Source: Malania oleifera (taxonomy: Eukaryota > Streptophyta > Magnoliopsida > Santalales > Ximeniaceae). Taken from it: a DNA stretch of 64,000 nucleotides. Position 1 is the stretch's first letter. The number at the start of each line of letters is the position of its first letter. Below, piece by piece: positions 33,951 through 45,779 of the stretch. The stretch lies in contig NC_080419.1 of NCBI RefSeq assembly GCF_029873635.1, positions 65,618,823 through 65,682,822 of the forward strand, read 5' to 3'. The position numbers and the translations under genes were made by a program. The notes under the pieces were generated by a model, which worked only from the letters and a program-made list of their open reading frames with translations, did not search any database and had not been told where the DNA came from.

Positions 33951-36622
33951 TTAAAATACTTCACGACTATGTAGCTTGCCCAATTCTCTTCTTATAAATA
34001 TGAATCTTTCTTTAGATAAAGGTTTTGTGAAAATATCTACTAATTGGTCATTTGTATTTACAAATTCTAGCATTATATCTTCGTTTTGCACATGATCTCT
34101 CAAGAAATGATGTCTTATGTCAATATGTTTTGCTTTTGAGTGAGATACTGGATTTTTTGAAATATTAATGGCACTTGTGTTGTCACATTTTATGGGAATA
34201 TTTTCATATTGTATTTTAAAATCTTTTAGTTGCTGTTTAATATACAAAGTTTGGGCACAACAACTTCCTGCAGCAATATATTCTGCTTCTGCTGTGGATA
34301 ATGCCACAGAGTTTTGTTTCTTTGAAAACCATGAAACTAAAGAGTGTCCTAGAAAATGACACGTTCCACTTGTGCTTTTTCTATCTATTTTACATCCAAC
34401 AAAGTCTACATCTGAATAACTAATCATTTCAAATTCATATTCCTTTGGATACCATAAACCTAGTTCAAGTGTGCCTAATAGATATCTAAGGATTCTTTTA
34501 ACCGCTGTTAGGTGTGATTCCTTAGGATTTGACTGAAACCTTGCACACATACATACACTAAACATAATATCCAGTCTACTTGCTGTTAAATAAAGTAAAC
34601 TTTCTATCATTCCTTGGTAATGCTTAGTATCAACTTGTTTCCCTTTTTCATCTTTGTCAAGACTAGTTGAAGTACTCATAGGAGTTCCTATAGGTTTACT
34701 TTCTTCCATATCAAACTTTTTTAACATATCTTTAATATATTTAGTTTGATTTATGAAAGTTCCATTCTTTGCTTGTTTGATTTGTAATCTTAGAAAATAA
34801 TTTAATTCTCCCATCATACTCATCTCAAACTCTTTTTGCATTGATTTAGAAAATTCAATACATAAACATTGGTTGCCCTAAAAATAATATCATCAACATA
34901 AATTTGTACTATAAGCATGTCTTTGTTTTTGGTTTTTATAAACAATGTACTATCTATTTTTCCTCTTGAGAAATTATTTTGAATTAGGAACTTGCTTAGT
35001 CTTTCATACCAAGCTCTAGGAGCTTGCTTTAATCCATATAGAGCTTCAGTTAACTTAAATACATAATCTAGATTTTTTGAATTTTCAAAACCTGGAGGTT
35101 GTTTTACATAAACCTCTTCATTTATATATCCATTTAAAAAAGTACTTTTTACATCCATTTGATACAATTTGAAATTCCTATAGGCTGCATAAGCTAAGAG
35201 CATCATAATTGCTTCCATTCTTGCTATAGGGGCAAAAGTTTCATCATAATCAATACCTTCTTCTTGATTATATCCTTGAGCTACTAGCCTAGCTTTATTT
35301 CTAACAATAACTCCATTTTCATCCTTTTTACTTCTAAACACCCATTTAGTTCCTATGATTGATTTGTCTTTGAGTTTTGGTATAAGTTTCTATACTTGAC
35401 TTCTTTCAAATTGATTTAGTTCCTCTTGCATAGCTATAATCCAAGAGTCATCTTTTAAAGCTTCATCAATATTTTTTGGTTCTTCTTGAGATAAAAAGGC
35501 ATAATGATTACAAATATTTTTCAAAGAAGCTCGAGTGGTTATACCTTTTGAAGTTTCTCCAATTATTTGTTCTTTTGGATGAATTTTTGAATATTTCCAT
35601 TCTTTAGGTAGTTCTAGACTTTCTACAATGTTTTCATTTGAAGTCTCTTTAGTATTTTCTTCCTTTATTTTAAGATCTTCTTCATTTTGTGAAACATCTT
35701 CTTTTTCATCATTCTGAATTTTATTTTCATAAAAGTTGGATTCATCAAATGTTATGTGTATTGATTCAATGATAGTAAGAGTTCTCCTATTATAGACCCT
35801 ATAGGCTTTTCTATTTAGAGAGTAGCCTAAAAAGATACCTTCATCAGATTTTGCATCAAACTTTCCTAAATCATCTTTAGTGTTAAGAATAAAGCATTTG
35901 CACCCAAATACATGAAAGTAAGAAATATTAGTTTTCTTCCTTTCCATAATTCATATGGTGTTTTATCTACACTTGATCTTATAGATACCCTATTTATAAT
36001 ATAACAAGTTGTGTTTACAGCTTCAGCCCAAAAGTATTTAGGTAAATTATTCTCATTAAGCATAGTTCTTGCCATTTCTTGTAAAGTTCTATTTTTTCTT
36101 TCTACAACTCCATTTTGTTGTGGAGTTCTAGGAGCTGAAAAATTGTGAGATATTCCATGTTCATTACAAAATTTATTAACTTCCTTGTTTTTAAATTATT
36201 TTCCTTGGTCACTTCTAAAACTTGTTACATTATAACCTTTCTCATTTTGTAATTTCTTACATAAGGGAATTAACATATTACAAGCTTCATCTTTATTATA
36301 TATAAATAATACCCAAGTAAATCTTGAATAATCATCTACTATTACAAAAGAATATTGTTTTCCTCCTATACTTAAGGTTCTAGTTGGACCAAATAAATCT
36401 AAATGTAAAAGTTCTAGGGGTCTTTTAGTAGATATATGCTTTTTCTTTTTAAAGCTAGTTTTAACTTGCTTTCCTTTTTGGTATGCATCACATATCTTGT
36501 CTTTTATGAATTTAGTATTTGGTAATCCTTTTACAAGATTTTTCTTTGATAATTTGGATAATAAGTCCATGCTAGCATGTCCTAACTTCCTATGCCATAG
36601 CCAACTTATATTTTTCTCTTAG
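33951..36622 (-). pseudogene. Sirevirus A pol: integrase, RT, RNase H
   Basis: Read leftward from 36622: the pre-integrase LWHRKLGHAS, the integrase core with LLHLDLFGP (first Asp), FRSDQGK (second Asp) and QQNGVVERKNR (Glu), then reverse transcriptase with [51 protein letters not shown] and IYVDDIIF, and RNase H ending at RELGKLHSREVF (33951). Lesions are a TAA at about 36193 just after SDQGK, a frameshift near 35940, a TAG at 35390 where Trp is expected and a frameshift near 34850. Catalytic residues are otherwise intact. Gag and protease are absent: homology stops at about 36622, and a different LTR follows. Confidence 0.9.
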
Positions 36623-36624
36623 GA

Positions 36625-38398
36625 TGAACTAGATGTCAGCTGAATATAACAACGTAGGGTCTTTTTATCCAGTTCCAAATACGTCGATAAATATAATATG
36701 TGGAAATTTAAATCAAGCGCGTTATTCACATAATAACATACACGTGCGGTAAATATAAAGTGCGACAATATACACAAACACACGATATGTTATCGAGGTT
36801 TGGCCAACTATGCCTACGTCCCCGCCTCTAGCTCGCAAGCCCGAGGATTCCACTAATAGCTCACTTAAGGGTGGAGCAGCACCAATTACAACTAGGTCAA
36901 ATCAACATAGGGCTGACCTCAACTTTAACCAAGTCAATTAGCGGAGCTGACCTCAACCTACACGCCTTAACAGGACGACGCACCTAGCTTTCCTAACCTG
37001 GTCTAAGCCAATCTGGGACTATTCCAGAGCTAGTCTCCCTCTTCAGGCCCATGCTTGGAAATACAACAAATGTGTATATAATCAAATGGTAGAGTGATTG
37101 TGCTTTCATGTAAAGCAGATATGTTCCCAAATATGCGTAATAACATACACCACAATATGATTCAATATGTAAGCTCAATGTGGTCTAGATAGTTCAACTC
37201 TCAAAGGTATTTTCTATCAGTTTAATGTGTATGTGAGAGTGTCAAACAAGCAATCTTTGTTTCACAATATATTCAGTCAACAAGTTCACACAAAAATGTC
37301 AAGTCTTAAGTATTTCAATTAGCAAGATGTCTCAAGCATGCAAGTATCAAATGAAGTATATGCTTGGTTTGCAAAAGATGTGTAATCTTTGTATTCAGAA
37401 AAATATATGAGTGAGTGATTAAATATTGCAACAAAGATGTTTCACCTAAAAAAAAAATATCTCCTTAAATGGTTTTCAAAATAAAGAGCAATAGATATTT
37501 GTAAATGACTTTGAAAATATTTCGCAACCAAAATACTATACGATCTTCTCAAGATATTGCAATGAATGTACAACCTCAGTAGATAAAATGAATGTCTTCT
37601 TAGGAGAGACTTATTAACAAAGTCCCTTAAGAGTACTTAGGTTTTGCTCTCAATAAAATTATATCAACCAAGTAAGACAAGGAGAACAAACCTATGGAAA
37701 CAAACACTCAATCCACTTACAAATGATGTAGACACTAATAGAAGGTAAGCATGAGTGAACAAGGCTAAAAAATGAGTAGTATAGGCTTTTGGGTTTTCAG
37801 AGAATTCTCCCCTAATCAAAGTAGCTAATCCCTATCTAATTTTCACAAATGATGTCATATATATAGACATGGGAGGAAATATGACCGTTGGGGACCTATT
37901 CGGTATTATTAAGAAAGTTTAATGATTTTTCAAATATTTTAACCCTATTTAAAAATGTTTAACTACGGTAAAAATCAGGGCAACCCGAGAGGTCCGGTCG
38001 ACCAGAAATGTTTCAGTCGACCAGGTCTCATATGGTTCGATCGACCAGGGGAATTTTGAACTAAAGGCTCGGTCGACCAGGAGAAGGCGATTTTTCAAAT
38101 TTCTAAGGTTCGATCGACCGGGCTATTTTGAACTGGCAGGTTTGGTCGACCAAACCGTTGGGATTTTTCCTGAGAACCCTCGGTCGACTAGGTAGTTGGA
38201 GTACAAAAAAGGCTCAGTCAACCAGATGGTCAAAATGTTGACCCAAGGAGGTTTCGGTCGACCGAGACTTTTTGAACTACCTGGTTTGGTCGACCAGGGC
38301 AGAATGAACTGCATGGTTCGGTCGACCGAAAGTGCACCAAGTGTGCATTTCAGTCCCATCTTGAAACATAAAAAGCTTATTCAAGTGCCAAACCAACA
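36625..38398 (-). mobile_element. LTR of another Copia-like family
   Basis: Non-coding. On the minus strand it would start TGTTGGTTTGGCACTTG at 38398, resembling Sirevirus LTR starts. Near 36800-36900 it has the layout seen at 30760-30850 and 42250-42330: CGAGGTTTGGCCAACTATGC, CCTACGTCCCCGCCTC, GGATTCCACTAA and GGGTGGAGCA. It contains a GGTCGACCAG island (37983-38335). No polypurine tract or primer site adjoins, so it may be a solo or truncated LTR. The left end is uncertain. Confidence 0.55.
37983..38335. repeat. GGTCGACCAG motif island
   Basis: About ten spaced copies of (T/C)GGTCGACCAG(G) and variants such as TCGATCGACCGGG, CAGTCAACCAG and GGTCGACCGA, with a GTCGAC palindromic core. Confidence 0.9.
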
Positions 38399-38805
38399 TA
38401 TGTGAAAATTAATGATAAGTTCTTTAGTATTTTAAGCCTTTAATATTATTTAGGCATAGTTTAACTATAACATTAGTATTCATTTTATTATTATATACTT
38501 TATTACCATTATTATTATTAGTATTATTATTCTTATATATTAATATTTCCTTTCTTTTTTTTTTGTGTCAAATTTGTTCCCATATTTTCTCTTTTTGTAG
38601 AAAATTATAAAAAAAAATGCCAAATAAAATCAAATAAGTGTGTAAAAAACTCAAAATTAAAAATTAAAAAGCTCCAAATTAGAAGCTGGATTTTAGCTTT
38701 GAATTAACTGACAATTCCAAGTTACGCCTTATTTGAGTTTAGATTTTATGCAAATTTAGTCATCTTGTGCGAAAATTAGTGATTTTCTTTGTATTTGGCT
38801 CTTGG

Positions 38806-38885
<80 letters not shown>

Positions 38886-39640
38886 TTATTGACCAATACT
38901 GAAATCTTTAATGTCCATTTTTTAATCAAAAACCAATCAAGCTTTCAAATCAAATCTTTTATTAAATTAAAATTTCAAAATTTCCTTTTCAAACATTATT
39001 TCCAAATTTTAATTCTTTTTAGAGAAGGGAAGTTATTTAATAACTTTCCCTCCCTATTGTTATTAAGAAGGTAGGATATCATATCTTTGCTCAAATTAAT
39101 TTTTCAAAGACTTCTCTTTTAGAATTTAGAATTTAAAATAATATTCTTTCCCTCCTCATTTTCAAATTTTGAAGTAAATTTTTTAGGGCACTCTTTCCTT
39201 GTTTTTAAATTCATACCTTTTGAAAGCCTTATGGCTATGAAATAACGACAAAGCTACATCTCTTTCATTTCAAATCACACTATCATTGCTATTCGGTTTG
39301 GGCACATAAGGGAAGCATACTCCTTTTCACTTTCTAAACTTTCCTTCCATTTAAAGGGCTTTACCATGAAGGCCCTATGAGTCATCCCTTCCATCCCAAA
39401 ATGACAACATTATTAGTGTTAGGTTTAGGCACACAAAGGAAAAAATTTCAACCCTTCCCTTCTTTTTATTTCAATTTTGTTTCCTTTAGAACAAATTTTT
39501 AATCAACAATGACAATTGTTATTAGAATGGATGTTATAAGTAACACCTTCCTTACACATAAACCAAATTCTCAAACCCATATTTGTAGATTATTAAGCGC
39601 CCCCCCCCCCCCCGGGTTTTCTCTCTTCCCCAAAAAATGA
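38399..39640. other. AT-rich repeat DNA with (CT)n tract
   Basis: No gene. It holds AT-rich stretches, a (CT)34 microsatellite at 38807-38875, long TTT/AAA-rich DNA with pairs of GGCACA(T/C)AA(A/G)GGAA words (39301, 39430), and a 15-base C run at 39600-39614. The right end leads to the Tat-like word AGTGGCGACTCC at 39642-39653, so part may be an old Tat-like LTR. Confidence 0.5.
38807..38875. repeat. (CT)n microsatellite
   Basis: About 34 CT units; the Ser-Leu open frame through it is an artefact. Confidence 0.95.
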
Positions 39641-39899
39641 AGTGGCGACTCCGTTTTATAACTTCCTTTTCCCTCCATCCAATCCTCACCACGTTGCACC
39701 CGAATGAAAACTGACTTTGACAAGTATTATGTAACTTCAAAAAAAAAAAAGGAAGCAAATATAGTTTCCGTAGATAAAGTTCACCTTTATACTAATTCAT
39801 ATGGATCTAACAATGTATAGGCGCCAAAATCCAAATTTAGAATTGTCTTTATTGGAAAATGTCTAGAAAGTAGCAAGTAATACCTTAACTATGCTATAG
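39641..39899. other. Tat-like word plus unassigned repeat DNA
   Basis: AGTGGCGACTCC at 39642-39653 matches the signature at 2699-2710. The following 240 bp have no recognised coding sequence. Confidence 0.35.
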
Positions 39900-40425
39900 G
39901 AATAAATTTTCATCCAGCCTCCAAGAAATTTGGGTATCTAACTTTTGGTGGCAATAACAAAGGTAAAGTCATTGGTTGGTGAAGGTGTGGTTGGTAAGGC
40001 ATCTAACACCTCAGTTGAAATGTATTATTAGTTGATGGAATTAAAACAACTTACTAAAAAGCATAAGTTAGTTGTGTTACAAAGGTAAGTCAATTATCTT
40101 CTTTAAATCTCATTGTGTTATAAATTATGGTGGCAGTATATTCTTTGTTGCACCTAGAGATGGTAATATCTATTTGGTTAAATTTGATATTGCATGTGTT
40201 AATAAATGGTTAGTATCCTTACATGATGATTAGTGATTGTGGCATAAGATATTTGGTTATATTATCTTTGACTTGCTAAAATTTTAAAAAACAACCTTGT
40301 CAAAGAAATACCAAGTTTTGATGTAAACAAAAATGTTGTTATCGTGATGCATGTATGAAAGGTAAACAACCAAAATCTTCTTTTACATCCAAAATGTAAT
40401 TCTTGTCCTTGGAGTAGAGTCTAGA
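39900..40425 (+). pseudogene. Very degraded Copia protease to pre-integrase
   Basis: Translated pieces in shifting frames resemble Copia pol order: LTFGGNNKGKVIG (compare VTFGDNAKGKIxGxG in other copies), then LWHKIFGY (compare LWHRRLGH), TLSKKYQVL (compare NLVKGLP) and CMKGKQPKSSFTSK (compare CQxGKQxKTSFK). Many stops are present. The rest of the element is missing. Confidence 0.6.
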
Positions 40426-40554
40426 GGGGGAGGGGGTGAATGAACTCTTTTACGTATTTAGGCTTTGCTTTACAAAAATATAAATCTTGGCAAGACACAA
40501 GCAATTATATCACAATATATAAAATATAAATCATGCACAAGACTTATGAGAATC

Positions 40555-41280
40555 AACAAGTACCATTAAAGGATCCATTGCATGTTCCTGTTGTTCCTAT
40601 CGCTAAAGTGAGATCCAAGAAGATCAAAGAAGCACTTCATGGGCTAATTCAAGATATTTGGGCTTATTAAAAAACGGAGCACTCCAAACTTGGCCTAAAG
40701 AAAGATGAAGGCTTAATAAACTTAATCTAAGTTTTTAATTGAGCTAATCTTGCTTAATAACTGTAATCTCCTTATTAATGGTGTGCTATTCAGTTACGAG
40801 ATTTGACTTTTTGGCTTTTTGTCTTTACATTTAATTTATAATTTTGCAAGACAACTTACCTTGCATGAGTTTTTAGTATCCTTGTGTGGGAATTGCTAAG
40901 TGTTTAATGTCCTTGTCCCCTATGCTAGCTATATATATATCTCACCATTGTAAGAACTAAATTTATCATTGAATAGAAATCAAGAAGAAGTGAAGATTTG
41001 TTTCTTCTTTTGGTTGTTTAGAGAACTTGCGAACTTATCAAGGATTCTTCCTTGTGGCGTTCAAATTTTATACCTTTGGTTCATGATTAAGTTATAATCA
41101 TTAGGTCGAGATTTGTTACTTTATACTTTTGGTTCACATTTCATTCATAAACATTGGGTCAGAATTTCCTATCAAAAATATGAATTTTAGCTTTCTTGGG
41201 CAAGCATTTCAATATTGGTTGTTGGGTCTCAATGCGTGTCGATTGAGATTTGCATCATTTGGTATCAGAGCTTAGGCTCT
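40555..41280 (+). mobile_element. Retroelement fragment: pol tail, LTR-like DNA, PBS
   Basis: 40555-40675 encodes VPIAKVRSKKIKEALHGLIQ, similar to the 'TRARAKxxKEAL' tail of some Gypsy polyproteins (remembered pattern). Then come about 580 bp of non-coding DNA and, at about 41255-41270, TTTGGTATCAGAGCTTAGG, a good initiator-Met primer-binding site. A PBS should follow a 5' LTR, yet the piece upstream looks like a 3' coding end. Either two elements share this LTR or the pol call is wrong. Confidence 0.45.
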
Positions 41281-41766
41281 AAAATAAGGTTTACTATCCT
41301 TTTATCTTTTGTTTCTTGTTATCATTCTGTCTTGTTCCATTCATGTTCATTATTCATTGTTATTGTTTTATGACGTGTACTAAGTTGAGAAAAAAAAAAT
41401 ACGTTAGAAAAGAAAAGGAAAAGAAAAAAAACAACGGAGACGGTCAAAAAAGAAAAGAAAGCAAAAAAAAAAAAAAAAAAAAAAAGGTGATATTGAAGCA
41501 ACAAATACTATCATTTGGTACTTTTTTTTTTCTTGAATCATGACTTTTTGTAGTTTCATCTCTCTAAAAAAAAAAAAAATCTAGTTTTTGTTCTCTCCCT
41601 TTGATTCATTGTTTCTATAATATTTTTTTTGTCGTCGGTATTAGTTTAAATACTACAAGTTGAATTTCTTGATCCATTTATTAGTTCAATAAAAAAAAAG
41701 AAAAGGGGAAATTACGAGAGGAAAAAGGTAAGAGAGTGTGAGACCAATATTGGGAAAAAGCCAATT
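41281..41766. other. Spacer with A-rich runs
   Basis: A/G-rich DNA with poly-A at about 41465-41485 and 41567-41579. No gag-like coding is seen after the PBS at 41260. It ends at the Sirevirus B LTR. Confidence 0.5.
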
Positions 41767-43609
41767 TGAAATTAGAATAACTTTCCTAAGACCGGGGGGG
41801 GGGGGGGGGATGAATTGGATTATTTGAAAATTTAACCTCTTTTCAACTTCTTACTTGTTTTAATGCAACAACAAGAAAGTAAATCAATTAGCTTATGATC
41901 ACAATCAAATCACACCACAAAGTACTAAAAAATTAAAAACACAATCCAACCAACCAAAGTATGAAAATCAATTAATCATTCAAGAATTTATGTTTTTTGG
42001 TAGCAGCCCTGTAGTTGTTTGCAAACCCTGCTTTGAATGAAATTTTAATGTATTTCTCTTAATCAAGATTTCTGCAAATTAACCAATGTACTCCTTTGTG
42101 GGTTTCCGCAAATGGATAATTAAAACATACTTTCTAAAATCAAGAGTCTTCTTTGAATTTGGATTTTAAGCCTTACAACCTACACGTAGCATACACAAGA
42201 ATATATGGTGCAGAAAATAAAAAGAGAAAGGATGAGAAGAACATTGAGATTTACGAGGTTTGGCTTATCCCCAGCCTACATCCTCACCTTTAGTTAATTC
42301 CTCCAAAGGATTCCACTAATGATGCTCCTTTCTGAGCGGAGCAAGCCTTTTCCAATATTCCCTCTTTTTTAGGAAGAGAAACCTCTCCAAACGATCAACC
42401 CCCACTTGGTACAATGATCCAAACAAGCTTTGAACTATCAATAATACAATGAGAAGGCTACTATCATTTGAGTACAAAGAAACTCTCAAAACAGAGTAGA
42501 ATTGTACAAGTTAAAGCACAGATTATACTTCAATCAAATAATAATAAAGTATGAAGCTCAAGTATAGAGATCACCAAAGGTTCGTTAATTAAGAAAACTT
42601 AGTGTAAGAACCGTGGTTTGATGATTCAGCAACGATTTCAAAGGTTGTCTCCCAAATGGAGTGTGAGCAATAGAGAGTTTTGAGAGATTGTAAGCTTTGA
42701 ATGCAAGATTGCCGTGAGATTGCTTGGTGATTGATTTCTTGATACTAAAGGAGTATTTATAAGCATTTTAGGATTAGTTTCCTTGTTCCCCAAGTGACTT
42801 GGAGTATCCACCAAGTTTTTGTAATGTTTATATTTGAAAAACTAATTTTTGAAAATTTCCCATTGGATTTTAAAAAATCAAAACCCATGGAGTCAGTTGG
42901 CTAACCAGGTGACTGGGTAGTGTATTTCCACAGAGTCAGTTGGCTAGACAGGCGGCTGACACCCTTCTGTCTTCCAAAAATTTAAATCAAGAAATTGTCA
43001 GTCAACTGGTGTGACACAATTCAAAATGGGTCAGTCGACTGGGCACTATCAGTCGGCTAGGTATTTTCAGTTCATTGAGTTAGTTGGCTAGATAGTTAAT
43101 TTAGCTGTTGTTTTTTTGTCAGTCGGCTGACTAAACCCAGAGTGTTTCTGGTCAGTCAACTTACTTGTCCTTTTTTTGATTTTTCATTTTTGGTTTTCAA
43201 ATTTAATTTTGCTCTCTTGTTTTTGTTTTTCATAAAAAATTTTCTGGGGTTTTAAAATAGGCCTCTAAGTCCATGTATTTCCCCTAAAGAGCTTCATATT
43301 TTTAAATTATTTTTTATACGAAGTACTTACAAACATCTTTACTGAATATGACTCTTAAGTACTAAATCTTCAATTCTTTTGCTGTCCATCTTGACTTCGA
43401 GTCCCTTTAAGCTTTTCTTCATTTGTCTTTAAATACTCAAATACTTGGTGAAGCTTTCACTTGATTTGGCTTTGATTTCCAACTTGCATCCATGACAAAT
43501 GTGAACGATGAGTTTTGTATTCTTGAGATAAAGTCACTCAACAACACATGTTAAAACATCTTCATTTGTTATCATCAAAATAAGATTGAAAAGCGTAGTT
43601 AGGCCAACA
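41767..43609 (-). mobile_element. Sirevirus B 3' LTR, minus strand
   Basis: 1843 bp. The minus strand starts TGTTGGCCTAACTACGC at 43609, after polypurine AAAAAGGGGGGATA, and ends CTAATTTCA at 41767. It is nearly the same length as, and closely matches, the LTR at 60290-62131. It holds a GTCAGTCGGCTGAC island at 42894-43162 and a 16-base G run near 41796. The five bases outside are CAATT. Confidence 0.9.
42894..43162. repeat. GTCAGTCGGCTGAC motif island in LTR B
   Basis: About ten spaced variants such as GTCAGTTGGCTAA, GGCGGCTGACA, GTCAGTCGACTGGG and GTCAGTCGGCTGACTAA. A second island of the same motif is at 45569-45740, and the partner LTR has one at 61413-61690. Confidence 0.9.
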
Positions 43610-44115
43610 ATATCCCCCCTTTTTGATGATGACAAATGAGAAGTAAAGATGAAGATAAAACAAACTCTCCCTTACTTTATGCATTCTTTAACATATGATG
43701 TCAAATACATATTGCATGTGGAAATGTTCAATATGCTTAAAGTCAGAGATATTCCATATTCCATACGCATCATTATACACATAAATATTCCAATATGCTC
43801 AGTCATATAACATACACACATTCATCATAAATATTCCATACATATCTACATATCCTTCCATACATAGTACTTCGATCTAACACTCATCCATCATAAATAT
43901 ATCTACACATCATTCCATACATATCTACATATCATTCCATACATAGTACTTCCATCTAACACTTTCATCTTTACTTTTCACAACCTCTCCCCCTTTGGAC
44001 ATCAATCAAAACAAGGGGAAATAAACAAGTAAAGCTACTAAATTAAGTGTTTTATCATACTATATGCCAAAATACAAGCAAAAAATTACAAATGTCAGAT
44101 TTTTTAAGAAACACA
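43610..44115 (-). other. Sirevirus B 3' untranslated region
   Basis: Between the additional ORF and the LTR. Contains the terminal polypurine tract (43610-43625), another at about 43986-44020 (on the minus strand TTGATGTCCAAAGGGGGAGA), and several diverged ACATATC(T/C)ATTCCATACATA-type repeats (43800-43960). Confidence 0.75.
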
Positions 44116-45375
44116 TTAGTTTTCATCATCAGAATGATGTTCTTCATCAGTTGCATCCCCTTCTTCTTCGCCTGATTCATCATTTTCGCCTTCTTCAGAA
44201 CCATGCTCCTCTTCCATGTCTTCCTCACCATCATCGCCATTTTTTGTGTCCTCTTCATCACTTCCATCATTACTAGCTGGAGCGGAATTAATATCCATAG
44301 GATCAGTGGGACAAGAGGAACTAGCTAAGTGTTTCTCGATGTGACCCAAACGGTCATCAAGGGAGGAATAATTACCTTGAAGAGTTGAGAAGTGGGTTTG
44401 AAAGGATTGGAGCCCTGTTTGAATGTTTTGGTTAAAGTTGGTGAACTGCTAGTAAAATGGATTAAACCATGCAGAAGGTTCGGTAACAGGAGGAGGTGGA
44501 CCTACTTGACCGCCACTACCCTTAAGAATCCATCCATCATCATACTTTTCATACCCCATTAATTTAAGAGTTGTAGAATTGAAAATGTCATAATGGGTAC
44601 ATTTTACAAAGAAATCGGAGGATGAGGATATTTGAATTTTTGCAAAAAGCATATTTAGGATGCCTCCATAAGGAAGGATAACTCGCCATGCCTCTACACA
44701 TGATAGCATCCATTTAAGCATCAAGATGGGTAGGTCCAGTTTCTTGCCCTTGAGCAAGCACCAGAGGACAAAGTAATCGCCATAAGATATATAGGCATGG
44801 GATCCAGCTTGAGGGGGGATATTATACGAAATGATTTTTTGCAAAATTTGTGCTTGAAGATTCAAATACTTATATAGTGGAGGATTATCAAAAGAAATGG
44901 GCTCGTGGTCTAATATCAAAGGAAGAAATTCTATTGGAGTGAAGTCTTGTTCATGAATCCAAGACATGCCAAAATTAGGACATTCAAAATCGCCATTGGG
45001 AATTTTAAAAATTTTGGCAAGGGATTTCGGAGTGAGGGAGATAGATTTTCCCATCACTTTGGTCGAAAGCCCGTGTTCTTCTCTATCAAGATTGGAGTAG
45101 AAAATTTTTACAAGGTTTGGGAAGTGTCCCTAATCTTGATAGAGTACAAATGTTTTCCTTCCTAGGGATTTGAATAACAAAATAATATGCGGGAAATCAT
45201 ATGTGAAAAAGGAAGTGTCAAGAACTTTACCTAGGAGTGGTTCCGTCATACTTAGATGATTGCGATAGAACATTTTGGCATGTGGAGCTACAATCCTTTG
45301 CTTAATGGACGAATCTTCAATGGGTTGAGAAGAGGTGGAAGGTTTCTTACTTCCAATAGATTTGATCCTCGGCAT
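44116..45375 (-). pseudogene. Additional 3' ORF of Sirevirus B
   Basis: A single minus-strand frame of 420 codons runs from MPRIKSIGSKKPSTSS (45375) to an acidic tail ending SDDEN at 44116. Only two nonsense codons break it: a TAG at 45130-45132 where element C has Lys, and a TAG at 44449-44451 where C has Gln. Segments in order are a basic, Ser-rich N-terminus; FYRNHLSMTEPLLGKVLD; a middle of alternating hydrophobic and polar stretches with WCLLKGKKLDLPIL and ILPYGGILNMLFA; a proline patch; a coiled-coil-like stretch; and about 60 residues dominated by Asp, Glu and Ser. No signal peptide or convincing membrane helix is visible. Position matches the env-like ORF of SIRE-type Sireviruses. Function is unknown. 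The long conserved frame suggests it was maintained while the family was active. Confidence 0.8.
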
Positions 45376-45568
45376 TTTGAAGCTTTTCTATGGAAAATGA
45401 AGGTGGTAGTGATGGATTTCAAAAATGGAAGATGGGATTTGGTGGTTTTTGGAGGAGAAGGAGTTAAGGAAAGGAAGAGGACAAAGGCAAGGAAGAGTAG
45501 AAACCCTAAGTTAGTTGGATGACAACTAGAATGACTTATGTTTTTATAAACGAAGTTAGGGTTTTTCC

Positions 45569-45740
45569 ATCAGTCAGTCGGCTGACTACTGGGTCAATTG
45601 GCTGACTGCTCTCTATTTCAAAAACCATAGCTCAATCAGTTGGCTAGGTCTTGGGTTAAGCGGCTGACTGCATTTCTTCTCTTTATTTCTTTGTTCAGTT
45701 AGTCAGCTGGGCCTGTAGTCAGTTGACTGACTGTGCAATC
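45569..45740. repeat. Second GTCAGTCGGCTGAC island, element B
   Basis: Copies CAGTCGGCTGACTA, CAATTGGCTGACTG, CAGTTGGCTAGG, AAGCGGCTGACTG, TAGTCAGCTGGG and CAGTTGACTGACTG lie between the RNase H end (about 45790) and the additional ORF start (45375). Confidence 0.9.
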
Positions 45741-45779
45741 TTTCTTAAGTCGACTTTTTACTCAATTTCTCCATTGTGC

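Noticed and set aside
41316..41543. Lys-rich 75-codon frame
   Set aside because: Made by poly-A runs in a non-coding spacer.
44116..45375. Evidence for an infectious virus or true envelope protein
   Set aside because: No signal peptide, membrane anchor or cleavage site is visible, and the elements are broken Copia retrotransposons.
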